64,000 bases of DNA from Phycisphaera sp. (lineage in GTDB: Bacteria > Planctomycetota > Phycisphaerae > Phycisphaerales > UBA1924): NCBI GenBank assembly GCA_003712165.1, contig RHLH01000001.1, positions 124,001-188,000 on the forward strand. Direction: 5' to 3'. The notes beneath the pieces are model-generated. The model had not been told where the DNA came from, made no database searches, and saw only the letters and a program-made list of their open reading frames with translations. The position numbers and the translations under genes were made by a program. Of this stretch, positions 1-6,979 are shown in pieces (within the stretch, counting starts at the first letter, position 1; each line of letters starts with the position of its first letter).

Positions 1-792
1 GCGGTACGAGTCGAGCAGCTCGCTCATCGGGCGGCCTCTTGCGCTGGCGACACGTTCGACGCGCTCGGCGAAGAGTTCCTGTGCGACGTCGTAGAGCTTC
101 GCGTCGAGCCGGTTGAACTGGCGCATGCATTCGAGCGCGCTTTCTTCGACGCCCTCGAGCTTGGCTCGTTTCTTTGTGACGTTGCTTTTGCTGTACAGGA
201 GTTCGCCCCAGCCGAGCTCGTGTGCGAGGACGATCATGCCCTCGTCGAATCTGTTCTGAACCATGAGGTGGTCGATGTCGTTGCGGAGTCGGCGGATGGC
301 TTTGTCGAGCATGGCCTGGTCGCAGTCTTCGCGCGGTCGGGCGTCGATCACGCCGTGCTCACCCGTGAGGTAGCGGACTTGAGCGTTGTCGGTGTGCCAG
401 ACGCGTCCGACGGGATCTGGTCGCTCTATGAACTGGCGGAGCGTGTCATTCGGGTCGCGCTCACCGGTCTGGGCGAGATAGTGGTAGATGCTTAGTGCGC
501 GATCGATGGGCTCGCGGATGACGGTGAGGTACGCGTGCGGTGAGGGCAGTCTCTCGTGCATCCCAAAGCCTGCGTGTGCTTCGAAGAAACGGGCCCGCTT
601 GGCGGTCGCGGGGTTGTTATTGATGAGATCGTAGCGTTTGTCCCAAGGATGTACATTGTACTTGCCGAGCACGTCGGTGTGGTGGAGCCAATTGAGTGGA
701 TTGAGGCCGAGCATCTTGAGCTTGATAGCACGGCTGAGCGAGGTGCCCGCGTTCTTCGGGATGTGAAGGTGGATCAGCAGCGGAGGTCTCAT
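1..792 (-). CDS. sulfotransferase family protein (C-terminus beyond window)
   Basis: Partial gene: 264 codons run from an ATG at 792 to the window edge. The N-terminus carries a phosphosulfate-binding loop, HIPKNAGTS (residues 10-18), and further on VIREPIDRALSIYHY, which fits the 3'-phosphate-binding segment of the sulfotransferase family that uses PAPS to sulfate carbohydrates. No signal peptide or membrane segment is visible in the part seen. The start overlaps the stop of the upstream glycosyltransferase in an ATGA, so the two are probably translationally coupled. The context (GT4, nucleotide-sugar enzymes) suggests sulfation of a surface polysaccharide. The acceptor cannot be told from sequence. 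Confidence 0.85.
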   Translation of the reverse strand, partial: MRPPLLIHLHIPKNAGTSLSRAIKLKMLGLNPLNWLHHTDVLGKYNVHPWDKRYDLINNNPATAKRARFFEAHAGFGMHERLPSPHAYLTVIREPIDRALSIYHYLAQTGERDPNDTLRQFIERPDPVGRVWHTDNAQVRYLTGEHGVIDARPREDCDQAMLDKAIRRLRNDIDHLMVQNRFDEGMIVLAHELGWGELLYSKSNVTKKRAKLEGVEESALECMRQFNRLDAKLYDVAQELFAERVERVASARGRPMSELLDSYR

Positions 793-2042
793 GCGTGAGC
801 CCCTGCAGTGACAATCTCGATGACTTTATCGAACGCGGCGTGTGTGGCCTTGTCGTTGTAGGCCTCGTCGAAGGCGGAGCGTGCCGCGGTCTGCATAGTA
901 CTGAAACGCTGCCTGTCGCTTGCGAGTTCGCGCACTGCTTTGGCCAGGCCCTCGGCGTCGCCGATTTTAAGCGTGAGGCCGCAGTTGAAGCGTTCGATCG
1001 CGTCGTCGACATTGCTGGTCTTCGGGCCGACGTAGAGGATGGGCAGGCGCATCGCAAGGTTGGAGTGGAGTTTCGATGGGCTCATGACGCCGAGCATGTT
1101 GTCTCGCAGTGTGATGAGTGAGCAGGACACGGATGACATGACCGAGGGTGTCTCAGCCTTTGGGACATAGCCCTGGACGATGACGTTGTCGAGGCCTCGG
1201 CGTTTGGCTTCCTCTGCGGTGGTGTCTTTTCGTTTGCCACCCCCGATGAAGAGGAATGCGATATTGTCGTTGTCTTTGAGTTGTTCCGCCGCGTCGAGCA
1301 CGGTTTCGAATTCGTGGCCGACGCCCATGTTGCCCAAATAGAGAATGACAAACTTCCCCGCGAGATTGTGCCGGTCGATGCCTTCCCATGGTTCGTGCTC
1401 GGCGTCAACGGGAAAGAAGTCGGCGTCTTCCCAGTTGGGGATGATGGTTGTAGGGAGTGACCTGCGCCTATCGCGATTCGCCGGGTCGTAGCGGTCCATG
1501 AGCAGGTCGACCATTGCGGTGTCGAGGCCGACCATGTGGTCGAGTCGTTTGAACATGCCCCGGTTGACGAGTTGTAGGAGTTTGCTTATGAAGCCGTCGG
1601 TCTTGATCATCCCGGCGCGTTCGGGTGCTTCGGGGTAGCAGTCCATGTTCCAGAGGATGACCTTGGTTTTACTGTGCAGCATCTTGTGCAGCACGGCAGT
1701 CCAGCCGACGAACGGGGGCGTGGTCAGCGTGATAATCACGTCCTGCTTGCGCATGAAAAGCGCGGTGAAGAAGGTGCCGAGGTAGAAGAAAAAATAATCG
1801 GCGAGTCGCTTGGCGATGCTGGCTTTGCCGAACTGGGGCGTCCAGATGCGGCGCACGTTGACGGTCGAAGTGCGGTCGGCAGCACCGTCTTTTTTCTCGG
1901 CGTCCTTTGAGTACCCACCCCGGCTTGTGATGACGGCGACATCGTGGCCCTTGCTTGCAAAGTGCTCAGCGAGCGACGCCGTGAGGTGCGCGGTCGGTGA
2001 GATGTCCGGCGTGTAAAACTGGTTGATGATCGTCAGTCGCAC
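789..2042 (-). CDS. glycosyltransferase family 4 (WbuB-like)
   Basis: A 417-residue protein starting with GTG. It opens with INQFYTPDISPTAHL, typical of WbuB-like GT4 enzymes, followed by a Rossmann-like first half. The second half has FVILYLGNMGVGHEF and a GGGKRK stretch that fit the GT-B nucleotide-sugar site, then an E-containing segment near VMSPSKLHSNLAM, the usual region of the GT4 donor-binding motif. The likely role is transfer of an N-acetyl-fucosamine-type or similar sugar during assembly of a cell-surface polysaccharide at the cytoplasmic face of the membrane. The gene lies 44 bp after the epimerase gene, and its stop overlaps the start of the sulfotransferase (TCAT at 789-792). 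Donor and acceptor specificity are inferred only from neighbours. Confidence 0.88.
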   Translation of the reverse strand: MRLTIINQFYTPDISPTAHLTASLAEHFASKGHDVAVITSRGGYSKDAEKKDGAADRTSTVNVRRIWTPQFGKASIAKRLADYFFFYLGTFFTALFMRKQDVIITLTTPPFVGWTAVLHKMLHSKTKVILWNMDCYPEAPERAGMIKTDGFISKLLQLVNRGMFKRLDHMVGLDTAMVDLLMDRYDPANRDRRRSLPTTIIPNWEDADFFPVDAEHEPWEGIDRHNLAGKFVILYLGNMGVGHEFETVLDAAEQLKDNDNIAFLFIGGGKRKDTTAEEAKRRGLDNVIVQGYVPKAETPSVMSSVSCSLITLRDNMLGVMSPSKLHSNLAMRLPILYVGPKTSNVDDAIERFNCGLTLKIGDAEGLAKAVRELASDRQRFSTMQTAARSAFDEAYNDKATHAAFDKVIEIVTAGAHA

Positions 2043-2086
2043 GCGTCGGCATCTCCGTCATGTTTGTTTGCAACAAGTGCGCCGGT

Positions 2087-3145
2087 TTAGCTCTTGGCGA
2101 GGTTGCTGACGACTTCGATCATCTCGTCAACGATCCGGTCGAGGCTGTAGGTCAGGTCCCAGTCGGGGTAGTGCTCCTTGAGCTTGCGCAGGTCGGAGTA
2201 GTAGCAGATGTGGTCGCCGATGCGGTTGGTGTCGGAGTAGGTGAGATTGGGTTTCTTGCCCGTGCGTTCTTCGATCATGCTGACGCATTCGGTGAGACTC
2301 GCGGCGTTGCCCTTGCCTCCGCCGAGGTTGTAGACCTCGCCCGGGCGTGGGTTCTGCGCAAAGTTCCAGAACGCGTTGATGACGTCGTGGCAGTGGATCT
2401 GGTCGCGGACCTGCTTGCCTTTGTAGCCGAAGATTGTGTAGGGGCCTTCTTCGAGAGCGACCTTGACGAGGTAGTTGAGGAAGCCGTGGAGTTCCACGCC
2501 TGCGTGTTGCGGTCCGGTGAGGCAGCCGCCGCGGAAGATGCCGGTCTTGAGTTCGATGCCGTCGTACTTGCCGTACTCCTGCGCGAGGATGTCGCCCGCG
2601 GCTTTAGAGGCGCCAAAGAGCGAGTGCTTGCACTGGTCGATGGACATGGTCTCGGCGATGCCGTGCTCGTACTCGGCGTCGGCGTAGTCCCAGCGTGTCT
2701 CTTTCTCGACGAGGTTGAGGTGGTTTGGTGCGTCGCCGTAGACCTTGTTGGTCGAGACGTGGATGAAGACTGCTTCAGGGCAGACGCGGCGTGTTGCCTC
2801 GAGCAGGTTGAGCGTGCCGACGGCGTTGACGTCGAAGTCTTCGAAGGGCATCGCAGCAGCGAGGTCGTGGCTGGGCTGCGCCGCGGCGTGGATGATGAGC
2901 TCGGGGTTGAGTTTCTTGAAGATCTCCTCGACACCCTTGCGGTCGCGGATGTCCTGGTTGTAGCTGGTGAAGTTTTTGCACTGCGCTTCGAGTCGCGCGA
3001 GGTTGTCGAGCGTGTCGCCCTTGGGGCCGAAGAAGGTCGCCCGCATGTTGTTGTCGATGCCGGAGACTTCGAAGCCCATGTTGTCGAAGAAGGTGACGGC
3101 TTCGGAGCCGATCAGGCCGCTGCTTCCGGTGACGAGTACACGCAT
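2087..3145 (-). CDS. NAD-dependent epimerase, CDP-paratose 2-epimerase-like
   Basis: A 352-residue extended short-chain dehydrogenase. The NAD-binding motif GSSGLIG is at residues 7-13 and STNKVYGD at 131-138. Overall it resembles the CDP-tyvelose/CDP-paratose 2-epimerase subgroup (FRGGCLTGPQHAGVELHGF, FGYKGKQVRDQIH). At the usual catalytic Tyr-x3-Lys the sequence reads SLFGASK: Lys181 is present but the tyrosine position is Phe177. I recall relatives with the same LFGASK pattern but cannot check. The start ATG is preceded by AGGAGAAG. It probably supplies a modified sugar to the glycosyltransferase downstream. The substrate is not certain. Confidence 0.8.
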   Translation of the reverse strand: MRVLVTGSSGLIGSEAVTFFDNMGFEVSGIDNNMRATFFGPKGDTLDNLARLEAQCKNFTSYNQDIRDRKGVEEIFKKLNPELIIHAAAQPSHDLAAAMPFEDFDVNAVGTLNLLEATRRVCPEAVFIHVSTNKVYGDAPNHLNLVEKETRWDYADAEYEHGIAETMSIDQCKHSLFGASKAAGDILAQEYGKYDGIELKTGIFRGGCLTGPQHAGVELHGFLNYLVKVALEEGPYTIFGYKGKQVRDQIHCHDVINAFWNFAQNPRPGEVYNLGGGKGNAASLTECVSMIEERTGKKPNLTYSDTNRIGDHICYYSDLRKLKEHYPDWDLTYSLDRIVDEMIEVVSNLAKS

Positions 3146-3335
3146 CCCGCTTCTCCTGTGGTCGGGTGTCCGGTGGGTTATCCGGACCTTGTCTGGGGTC
3201 AGGTCATGGCCCGGGCAAGCCTTCCTTCGGCGGATGAACCCGGACCGGTGAGTCTATGGAGCAAGGGCTAGCCGACAGGTATACAACGGGGCATTTTTTG
3301 GCCTCGTTCTGGGGGTTTGCGTGCCGGTGGGCGGC

Positions 3336-3668
3336 TTATCTGGGGCGTGATTCGCTCTCGACCCATTGATCGACGAACACGTTGACTTGGTAGGCCAGTG
3401 ACGCGAGCGACTCGCCGCGCTCGTTGAGGGAGTACTCCACGCGCGGCGGGACTTCCGCGAAGGCCTTGCGATCGATCAGCCCGAATTGCTCGAGCTTTCG
3501 GAGCCTCTCGCTCAGAACCTTTGAGGTCAGGCCTGGCAGGGCGCGCTGGATATCGCTCGGGCGGGCGGGGCCTCTCGTGAGATGGTCGAGCACCGCGAGT
3601 GTCCACTTGCACCGGATCACGTCGGTCACCCTGTGATAGGCCTCGGCTCGATCGGGCGGGGTCGTCAT
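3336..3668 (-). CDS. HxlR-family winged-helix regulator
   Basis: A 110-residue protein whose whole length fits the HxlR DNA-binding domain: CKWTLAVLDHLTRGPARPSD, then LPGLTSKVLSERLRKLEQFG as the recognition-helix region, and PPRVEYSLNERGESL as the wing. The family includes redox- and aldehyde-responsive regulators (for example HxlR, YodB, HypR) that often act through a cysteine. The only cysteine here is Cys20, directly before the KWT segment. The gene is divergent from the protoglobin gene, and the 129-bp space between them contains a perfect inverted repeat that could be its operator. Autoregulation and control of the divergent pair are inferences. Confidence 0.88.
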   Translation of the reverse strand: MTTPPDRAEAYHRVTDVIRCKWTLAVLDHLTRGPARPSDIQRALPGLTSKVLSERLRKLEQFGLIDRKAFAEVPPRVEYSLNERGESLASLAYQVNVFVDQWVESESRPR

Positions 3669-3704
3669 GGCTCATTCTTGGCCCCAAGCGATGGGCGTGC
3701 GATA

Positions 3705-3719
3705 TGTGCGTTACGCACA
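3705..3719. promoter_or_regulatory. perfect inverted repeat, candidate HxlR operator
   Basis: TGTGCGT and ACGCACA form a perfect 7-bp inverted repeat around one central base. It lies 36 bp upstream of the HxlR start and about 80 bp upstream of the protoglobin start. A symmetric site of this size between a dimeric regulator and the gene pair it diverges from is the usual arrangement for an operator. Binding is not shown by the sequence. Confidence 0.5.
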
Positions 3720-3797
3720 AAGCGGTAGGTGTGGGGAAGAGGCGGAATCGTGCGCTGATGCTGGGTCTTTGTGCTTCCACGAAAGGAGGGCAGACAC

Positions 3798-4490
3798 ATG
3801 CTCAGAGCACTGTTCACGGTTTCGCTCGCTGGCGTCGTCTCGTGCGGCACGCAGCACGGCACGCACGACACACAAGGAGAGCTTGTCTTATCAAGCCGGA
3901 CCCAGCCGGAGGAGATCCCCGGATACACGCTCGGCGGGCCAGAGGTGGCGCCGGCGCCGATCACGCTTGAGGAACTGGGGCTGATCAAGAAGTCGTTGCT
4001 GTTCACGGCTGAGGACGAGAAGTACCTGCGGATATCACGCGGCGTGCTGGAGCCCCATGTCGAGGAACTCGTCGGCGTGTGGTACGGGTTTGTCGGCGCG
4101 AACCCGCACCTGCTGGCGTCGTTCTCGAGCGATGCTGGTGAGGTAGATAGCGCGTACCTTGAGCGCGTGCGCGCACGGTTCGAGCGCTGGGTGCTCGACA
4201 CGGCCTCGGCGGAGTACGACCAGGACTGGCTCGATTATCAGTTCGAGATCGGTCGCAGGCATCACCGGGTGGGCAAGAACGAGACAGATAACGCGAGGGC
4301 CGAGGATCACGTGAAGTTCCGGTATATCCAGGCGTTGACGATCCCCGTGACCACGACGCTGCGTCCGTTCCTTGAGAAGGGCGGTCACAGCACGGAGGAG
4401 GTCGAGAAGATGCACGCGGCGTGGGTCAAGAGCGTGACTCTTCAGGCGATCCTGTGGAGTTACCCGTACGTCAAGGATGGTGATTTTTAG
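3798..4490 (+). CDS. protoglobin with lipoprotein signal peptide
   Basis: A 230-residue protein from an ATG 8 bases after AGGAGG (3784-3789); an earlier in-frame ATG at 3771 has no such site. Residues about 35-230 match the protoglobin family: IPGYTLGG near 40-47, the proximal-histidine region IGRRHHR (151-157), and the closing SYPYVKDGDF. Protoglobins bind haem and small gases (O2, CO, NO) and are normally cytosolic. Here the N-terminus reads MLR, a hydrophobic stretch, then VVSC with Cys16, which fits a lipobox, so the mature protein may be a lipid-anchored globin outside the cytoplasm. It is followed 44 bp later by a CPVC thioredoxin-like gene. A gas- or redox-related role is inferred. Confidence 0.85.
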   Translation: MLRALFTVSLAGVVSCGTQHGTHDTQGELVLSSRTQPEEIPGYTLGGPEVAPAPITLEELGLIKKSLLFTAEDEKYLRISRGVLEPHVEELVGVWYGFVGANPHLLASFSSDAGEVDSAYLERVRARFERWVLDTASAEYDQDWLDYQFEIGRRHHRVGKNETDNARAEDHVKFRYIQALTIPVTTTLRPFLEKGGHSTEEVEKMHAAWVKSVTLQAILWSYPYVKDGDF

Positions 4491-4534
4491 TTTGTCATAA
4501 TGCTCCGTTGAGCTTGTAAGAGAAAGGAATTGTG

Positions 4535-4771
4535 ATGAAGAAGGCAGTGTTCTACCACGCGGGTTGCCCGGTGTGTATCGAGGCGGAGCAGTCGGTCGCC
4601 AGGGCGATCGGCGGCGGGGGGTACGAGGTCGAGTATGTCCACCTGGGTGAGTCGAGGGACAGGATCGCTGAGGCTGAGAGCGCTGGTGTGCAATCGGTGC
4701 CCGCTATCGTGATGGAGGGCCAGCCGTTCCATATCAACTTCGGCGCGTCGATGAGTGACGTCAAGGGTTAG
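4535..4771 (+). CDS. small CPVC thioredoxin/glutaredoxin-like protein
   Basis: A 78-residue protein. ATG at 4535 is preferred over a GTG one codon earlier because AAAGGAA lies 5 bases upstream. HAGCPVC puts a redox pair at Cys11 and Cys14 right after the first beta strand, and SVPAIV supplies the cis-proline expected opposite the active site in a thioredoxin fold. No signal peptide is seen, so it should act in the cytoplasm, unlike the predicted exported protoglobin encoded just upstream. The pair and the divergent HxlR gene look like one redox-responsive unit. The substrate is unknown. Confidence 0.75.
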   Translation: MKKAVFYHAGCPVCIEAEQSVARAIGGGGYEVEYVHLGESRDRIAEAESAGVQSVPAIVMEGQPFHINFGASMSDVKG

Positions 4772-4778
4772 CCTGAAG

Positions 4779-4806
4779 CCCCCGCTCGGCCGACGCTGGG
4801 CGGGGG
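4779..4806 (+). terminator. possible terminator after the thioredoxin-like gene
   Basis: CCCCCGC (4779-4785) pairs with GCGGGGG (4800-4806), followed by the modest T-rich tail TGTTGTGT. It sits 7 bp after the stop of the small thioredoxin-like gene. The tail is weak, so termination may be incomplete. Confidence 0.5.
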
Positions 4807-5056
4807 TGTTGTGTCGCAGAAGGTTGTGTTGAACTGCTGAAGCGTTGAGCTGACGCGGTATGGACGGCGCGCTTCATTTATTCATAGTCAAATGTGGAAC
4901 CCTTTCCCATTGCGTGCATATATTGACGCGATGACATCGATTACCAGGAAAGCCAGGGTCTGCATGTGCGTGATGCATCTTAAAGATGTAGCGGGCGGCG
5001 ACTCTGCGTGGGGTGATCGGGCTTAGAGAAAGAGCCAGTCATCTAGCTTGATGAGG
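4807..5056 (+). ncRNA. gene-free stretch, possible small RNA ending at the 5084 terminator
   Basis: No convincing coding frame lies between 4772 and 5159. A TATATT element at 4919-4924 could be a -10 box, though its -35 region is poor. A strong intrinsic terminator follows at 5057-5084. Because the upstream gene already has its own hairpin, the second terminator would most simply end a separate transcript of about 150 nt. I compared it by eye with SRP RNA, 6S RNA and tmRNA features and recognised none. Confidence 0.25.
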
Positions 5057-5084
5057 AGCCGTCACAGGAGTGACGGCTTTTTTT
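5057..5084 (+). terminator. strong intrinsic terminator
   Basis: AGCCGTCAC (5057-5065) and GTGACGGCT (5070-5078) form a perfect 9-bp stem with an AGGA loop, directly followed by seven T residues. It is the best-formed plus-strand terminator in this part of the window and has no coding gene immediately before it. Confidence 0.85.
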
Positions 5085-5159
5085 GTGTCCAAACGGCGAT
5101 ACTGGCCGTGGCGCGGCCGGTGTGCGCAGGCTTTGTGATGGAGTCAGAAGGAACGTGAG

Positions 5160-5825
5160 ATGAGACTTTTACGTGTAGATGGTGGGCCGTTCGTGTTGGC
5201 AACGCAGGAAGAGGGCGAGGTGCTCAAGCCCGAGATCATGGGTTGGGTGACCGAGCCCTGCTCGGTCGTGACGCTTCACCGGTGCGCGATGCCCATCAAA
5301 CACGAACCCACCTCGATTGCGTTGAGGATATCGGGCCGGGTCACGGGGGGTGTGAATCTCACGCACGCGGGGTTCGGCGGCGCGGGCGATGAAGACGTCT
5401 CGCCCGGCGTTGAGCTGCCCGTGGACTTTGAGGGCGAGCTCACGATCGACGAGGCAAGCGGCGTCGCGTCGTTCTCGGTCATCGCCCAGCCCGAGGGCGA
5501 AAAGGACGAGCCGCCCTTTGGGATCGTGCTGGAGGACGTGATCATGGGCGTCACGGTGACCGCCGAGGAGATCGTGATCGCGGATGTGTTCGACGAAGTG
5601 AGTTTCTCGCTCGTCATTAATCGGCGGACGGGGACCGGGCGGTTCTCGTATCAGGAGACGGTTGATGTTGGGCTGCGCACTGTGACGCGGATCGCGGAGG
5701 GGTTGATCGTGTCATCGGCGGAGGAGTTTGGGGAGGTTAGTGGGAGGACCTTGCTCGCCGCGGGGCTCTTTGCGAGTCGGCGACGGCACGCAACGACGAG
5801 CTGTGGGAAGAGAGAGAGCGAGTGA
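5160..5825 (+). CDS. hypothetical protein, beta-rich
   Basis: 221 residues, not recognised. The start ATG follows AGAAGGAA at a normal distance, and a clean terminator comes right after the stop, which supports a real gene. There is no signal peptide. The composition is rich in Val, Glu, Gly and Thr with few predicted helices, for example VSFSLVINRRTGTGRFSY and alternating hydrophobic stretches, suggesting a beta-sandwich. The last 30 residues are basic (ASRRRH) after a short hydrophobic stretch, loosely like a sorting tail but without a PEP or PAPA motif. It stands alone between two terminators, so neighbours give no hint of function. Confidence 0.6.
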   Translation: MRLLRVDGGPFVLATQEEGEVLKPEIMGWVTEPCSVVTLHRCAMPIKHEPTSIALRISGRVTGGVNLTHAGFGGAGDEDVSPGVELPVDFEGELTIDEASGVASFSVIAQPEGEKDEPPFGIVLEDVIMGVTVTAEEIVIADVFDEVSFSLVINRRTGTGRFSYQETVDVGLRTVTRIAEGLIVSSAEEFGEVSGRTLLAAGLFASRRRHATTSCGKRESE

Positions 5826-5840
5826 GCGTTGGTTCCCTGC

Positions 5841-5874
5841 CCCCGCCGATTGGGAGACTGGTCGGCGGGGTTTT
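5841..5874 (+). terminator. intrinsic terminator after the 5160-5825 gene
   Basis: CCCCGCCGA (5841-5849) and TCGGCGGGG (5862-5870) form a perfect 9-bp stem with a 12-base loop, followed by TTTT. It lies 15 bp after the stop and ends 2 bp before the convergent GDP-fucose synthase stop. Confidence 0.8.
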
Positions 5875-5876
5875 GA

Positions 5877-6908
5877 TTACATCCGGGCTTCAGGATCGTT
5901 TCTGTGCGTACGGAACCACTCGATTGTCCGCGACAGCCCTTCTTCGAAGCCGACTTCTGCCTGCCAGCAGAGCAGGTCTTTGGCTCGGGTGGTGTCGAGG
6001 CATCGGCGGGGCTGGCCGTCGGGCTTGGTGCTGTCCCAGCGGATTTTGCTCTGCAGATCCGACGCGGAGGGCGCGAAGCCTGTCAGCCTCGCGATGAGCT
6101 CGACGAGGTCTTTGATCTTGACCTCGAAGCTCGCACCGAGGTTGATCGGGATCGGCTCGTTCATGGTTTCCGCGGCACGGACGATGCCCTCTGCTGCGTC
6201 GTCGACATAGAGGAACTCGCGGCTCGCGCTGCCGGTTCCCCAGACATCGATCGAGTCGGCGTCCGCGTCGACGGCTTCGACGCACTTGCGGATGAGCGCG
6301 GGGATGACGTGGGATGAGTGCAGGTTGAAGTTGTCGTTCGGGCCGTAGAGGTTGACGGGCAGGACGTACGCGGAGCGGAGGCTGTATTGCATCCGGTACG
6401 CGTCGAGCATGGTCATCGCGGCTTTCTTGGCGACGCCGTAGGGGGCGTTGGTTTCCTCGGGGTAGCCCTCCCAGAGGTTCTCTTCGGTGAAGGGCACGGG
6501 TGTGTCCTTGGGGTAGGCGCAGATCGTTCCGACCTGGACGAACTTTTCGAGGTTGTTGATGCGCGCCTGCTCGATGAGGTGCATGGCCATCGACATGTTG
6601 GCGAAGAAGTAGCGTCCCGGGTTGTCGCGGTTGGCGCCGATGCCCCCGACTTCGGCGGCGAGGTGCAGGACGATGTCGGGTTTGGCGTCGTCGAAAAGAC
6701 GCTTGCAGGCGTCCTCGGTTGTGAGGTCGTAGTCGGCGCTGCGCGGCACGATGATGTCTGAGGCACCGCGCCGCTGGAGCTTGCTGACGACAACGCTGCC
6801 CAGGAAGCCCGAGCCCCCGGTGACAACGACCCGTTTGCCGGCGAGGTCGGTTCGCGACGTATCGGCTTGCTGCGTGCGGAGGTGGGGCGGCGTGAAGTCG
6901 TGGCTCAT
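5877..6908 (-). CDS. fcl: GDP-L-fucose synthase (GDP-4-keto-6-deoxymannose epimerase/reductase)
   Basis: 343 residues from the ATG at 6908; a start 39 bp further upstream is also open. The cofactor motif GGSGFLG is at 31-37 and the catalytic Tyr157/Lys161 lie in APYGVAKKAA. VGTICAYPK and SSHVIPALIRK match the substrate region of GDP-fucose synthases. The enzyme turns GDP-4-keto-6-deoxy-D-mannose, made by the Gmd encoded 2.5 kb away, into GDP-L-fucose in the cytoplasm. It has a slightly extended, hydrophilic N-terminus of about 23 residues before the Rossmann fold. gmd and fcl are not adjacent here: they are separated by a glycosidase-like and a dockerin gene. Confidence 0.88.
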   Translation of the reverse strand: MSHDFTPPHLRTQQADTSRTDLAGKRVVVTGGSGFLGSVVVSKLQRRGASDIIVPRSADYDLTTEDACKRLFDDAKPDIVLHLAAEVGGIGANRDNPGRYFFANMSMAMHLIEQARINNLEKFVQVGTICAYPKDTPVPFTEENLWEGYPEETNAPYGVAKKAAMTMLDAYRMQYSLRSAYVLPVNLYGPNDNFNLHSSHVIPALIRKCVEAVDADADSIDVWGTGSASREFLYVDDAAEGIVRAAETMNEPIPINLGASFEVKIKDLVELIARLTGFAPSASDLQSKIRWDSTKPDGQPRRCLDTTRAKDLLCWQAEVGFEEGLSRTIEWFRTHRNDPEARM

Positions 6909-6979
6909 GGCGAAGCGTAGCTGGGGCGTGATCGTGCCGGCGGCCAATGAAATCGTGGCGATTTGGTATTCTTTCCGCT

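Noticed and set aside
2060..3271. Plus-strand 403-codon open frame
   Set aside because: Antisense to the epimerase gene; no ribosome-binding site and valine/aspartate-rich composition typical of mirror frames in GC-rich DNA.
4900..5084. SRP RNA, 6S RNA or tmRNA
   Set aside because: No GGAAGC-type SRP loop, no long central-bubble hairpin and no tRNA-like ends or Ala tag reading frame were found.
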